This document shows positions 61,363 through 64,000 of a DNA stretch of 64,000 nucleotides, piece by piece. Under the pieces are notes generated by a model. The model did no database searches. It saw only the letters and a program-made list of their open reading frames with translations, and was not told where the DNA came from. Positions within the stretch are counted from its first letter, which is position 1. Each line of letters opens with the position of its first letter. The position numbers and the translations under genes are program-made. This DNA comes from Marthasterias glacialis (Eukaryota; Echinodermata; Asteroidea; Forcipulatida; Asteriidae): the NCBI GenBank assembly GCA_911728455.2, contig OU452227.1:16632110-16696109 (forward strand), read 5' to 3'.

Positions 61363-63540
61363 CCTTAAGTGGAAGAATACTGATCCAAGTTGCTCTTGCG
61401 CAGGAAACACAAATATCAAATTATAAAAATCTAAGTGTTTAATAAAAACATGCAAATGAATTGTAAAACTTTTCCGATCTAAAAACTGAGGGCGCACCTA
61501 CAAAATACCCTTTACTGTTTTAAAGATGACCATTACCACAATAAAATTGTTGCACGATTTTCAAGCGAAAAAAAAGATCAGACATCGGTTTGGAGTTCCC
61601 GATTGTAGAGTTATAAGATGTCTAAACAATCACCGATGACACTATTCCATATATAAAGTTTAAAATATGAAATATGTTTCCATAGCCTTGTTGTGTCAGA
61701 GGATATCAGCCTTATCCTGTAGCAAGTAGGACTAGGCTATCTATTGCGAACCAGACCCATCCTCGTTCCCATTGACAACGCACCTGTGCCCCTTCATCTC
61801 ACCTTGTTCTCGCTTGGGTACGATAACACCGCACCTTTTTTCCCCAGCATAACCAAAAACATGTTTTAGCCTACGGCGTTTTTGCGAGTTCGGTTGTTCT
61901 GGAATGACGACAATTTTTTTATTAGAAGACGGATTTTACGAAGTGACGATTTTTTGTGTGAAAGTAGTTCAGTAATAAAGATAGAAAGTGAGTAAGTATA
62001 ATGTCATACATAATTATTTGAAAACAGTGCTGGTGAGTCACAACCGGTAAGGAACCCGTTTTGTGCTGCTGGCTAATATTGATACGGCCAGTGATACCGT
62101 ACGTCGAAACCTTGGTGAAAAAGAAAATATAGATGTTGACAGATTTACACTTAACCTACATAAGATAAAGATGGTAATATTGTGGAAAATTCCCTCGAAA
62201 TATGAGTGCCTGAAATGCCTATATATAGTTTTTAAGAACTGGGTACAAACAATAAGTTTGATCACGCGAGTTGGAAATCCGATGTTTGAAAACAGTGGAG
62301 TTTTTCATCATTTTCTTGTGACTCCAGTGACTAATTGAGCTTAAATTTTCTTTGATCTGTTATTTCATGTTGGGTCACATAAAGTGCGGATACATGGTCT
62401 TAGACAATGTTCATTGTTGGCCGCGTGCTGTAAGCATGCTGTAGAGTACTTTCTCATGTGTAATACTGTAGAATCTGTGAACAGCAGGAAGAAGCATGTA
62501 CTATAGAGGTCTAGGCAGCTACGGAGGGGGCAAGGTCCAGAGTCGCTGCACGGACAGGATAAAGCATTAAGGGGCACACAACACAGTCCAAAGAGACAAA
62601 CCAAGCTCCACATTAGATGTTCCCGGTTTCAGTGGTGGAGAAGGGCTAAAATAATTATTAGATATACTGTTTATACTGTGTGTATTTTTTGTAAATAAAG
62701 CCTAGAAAAAAATGTTTGGGAAATTTTTCACAACCGTAATTTTTTTAAAACGTATCAGACACACCAAAGTGTATAAGAAAAGTGTGCTGTCCCGAAATGG
62801 TACGTACCTTCCAGGCCCCATCCAAGAATGCATGTAGACTTATTTTTCTTTTTATCGCGGTAGGACTATCCCTATTTTCCGCGACACTTTTTGTTTTGTT
62901 TTGCGTAGCAACTGACCTTTACTAGTGATCATTCTACCAGGTCACGGGCAACCAAGAACTCAGCCGATCTGAATGTTCCCCCTCCAGACGATTTGTCGTT
63001 GACATGTCTATCAATAGAACTCCCGTATCATGGTAAATTTTAAGATGGTGTCCTTTGATATACCTGTACCTATAGGTCCTGATTTACTTACAATTCACTG
63101 TAGTGGAATCAGTCAACAACGGAGCGCGCGGCAGGGTCGGTCTAAAATTTAGCCGTTGTAAATAAGCATCTCATTATTGGGAACACCCTAACTCTTCAGA
63201 AAGGGGTATGCAAACTTACAGGGCTAATTTCAAAGTTGAACGTTTTAAGCAACACATGCTGTTGTTTTGAGAAAAGTTTATCACGGTGAATGTATTGTGT
63301 ATCAGGTAGCTGTGAAACATGCCAAGTTAAGCATGGTGAATGAGTTGTATACGGGGGGTGTATTTTCCAGGAAGGGAAACAATCTGCGGCGGAGACCAAA
63401 ATGGCCAAAATGAACAAAAAGGCAGACGGATCAGTACTAGGAAGATCTGTCTTCCATACACATGCACACAAACGAACGAATTCGACTAGTCTACAAAGAG
63501 AACTAATGAATTCCATTACTGTCATTTGAACGTAGTATTT
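61363..63540. other. 2.2 kb unique DNA, no gene recognised
   Basis: AATAAAG near 62694 is a possible poly-A signal at the end of a moderately GC-rich stretch (62400-62640), but no coding exon was recognised upstream. Frames of 75-109 codons have no recognisable domain. Confidence 0.4.
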
Positions 63541-64000
63541 ATGGAGTTGAGTCCCTAGCCGTTTGCACCTTCAACGGCGCATTGTCACGTCATGACGTCG
63601 CGTCGTGCCGGCGCGTGGTATAGTAGTACATATTATGCGACGACACGACACGACGGCTTATGTCGTGCCGTCGCATAAATATTTACTACTGGTATTGACC
63701 CCTTGCACGCAGGTCACATGTGGCGACTGTGCCAAGCTCACCATTTTGGAAGACAACAGGTAAGCGTGTAAACGTCACAATTCCTAAAATTCACACAGTG
63801 CCATTGACTCCCAGAATGGTGTAACCACGATTATTGTGATGATGACGTCAAGTGAATTGGGTCAATTGGGGGGCGTCGCGTTGTCCCGGCGTGCCGTTGC
63901 ATCATCGCATTGCCGACTTTGCACCGTTGGCGGCACAAACAGCTCAGACCAACAATCAACACTGTGCAACAATAAATGCGACAAAGCGGTGCGACGGCGC
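63541..64000. repeat. CpG-rich repeat region with a 69-bp hairpin
   Basis: GC and CpG content rise sharply, with repeated CGACG/CGTCG words. Arms 63622-63650 and 63661-63690 pair almost fully (AGTAGTA..TTATGCGACG-CACGACA with a 10-base loop). The strong donor-like CAG/GTAAGC lies at 63758-63763. The region runs off the window, so its extent and class are unknown. Confidence 0.55.

Overview
This window looks like gene-poor, AT-rich nuclear DNA from a metazoan, most likely a marine invertebrate deuterostome such as an echinoderm (inference). Support: no closely packed reading frames, many tRNA-derived SINEs, LINE fragments, short inverted-repeat DNA transposons, long minisatellites, and the palindromic octamer TAGGCCTA at least seven times (about 0.8 expected by a rough hand estimate). 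No complete host protein-coding gene, rRNA or tRNA gene is supported. No endogenous virus, LTR element or Polinton was recognised.

Layout. 0.2-1.3 kb is a 75-bp minisatellite whose period is a multiple of three, so it is open on both strands without being obviously coding. 2-9 kb is mostly unique, with two SINEs and one candidate TATA promoter plus first exon (7.5 kb). 9.4-11.7 kb is a nested insertion: a 1.6-kb TTAA-flanked Kolobok-like element inside an older terminal-inverted-repeat element. 12.3-16.1 kb runs through a 41-bp minisatellite that is degenerate on the left and homogeneous on the right, a (TTTA)n-to-(GTTT)n microsatellite of about 540 bp, a broken LINE reverse transcriptase on the minus strand, and a LINE 3' end on the plus strand, an arrangement that resembles twin priming.

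19.7-23.6 kb is a cluster of foldbacks: a ~128-bp imperfect hairpin, four copies of a perfect 11-bp-stem hairpin (CTGTTCCGACT / AGTCGGAACAG), a ~140-bp tandem unit carrying its own small dyad, and a 73-bp hairpin with a perfect 19-bp stem. 26-45 kb holds four hAT-like non-autonomous elements with CAGTGGCGTA-type ends, one of them with a perfect 8-bp target duplication, two TA-flanked MITEs whose inverted repeats carry TGACGTC(A) dyads, a second promoter candidate (33.6 kb) and the C-terminal relic of another LINE (37.4 kb).

45.3-54.45 kb is the dominant feature: about 9.1 kb of a 53-bp satellite (roughly 170 units) with nested higher-order duplications of 17 units (900 bp) and 24 units (1,270 bp), plus a ~1.1-kb block repeated 3,121 bp away. 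55-64 kb returns to interspersed repeats: a SINE, a 491-bp MITE with ~60-bp inverted repeats, a T-poor low-complexity tract, a ~1-kb segment bounded by inverted repeats, and a GC-rich hairpin near the right edge.

Because there are no clear genes, nothing can be said about pathways. The interest lies in repeat architecture and a few candidate transcription starts. All repeat boundaries were read by eye and are approximate unless target duplications are cited.
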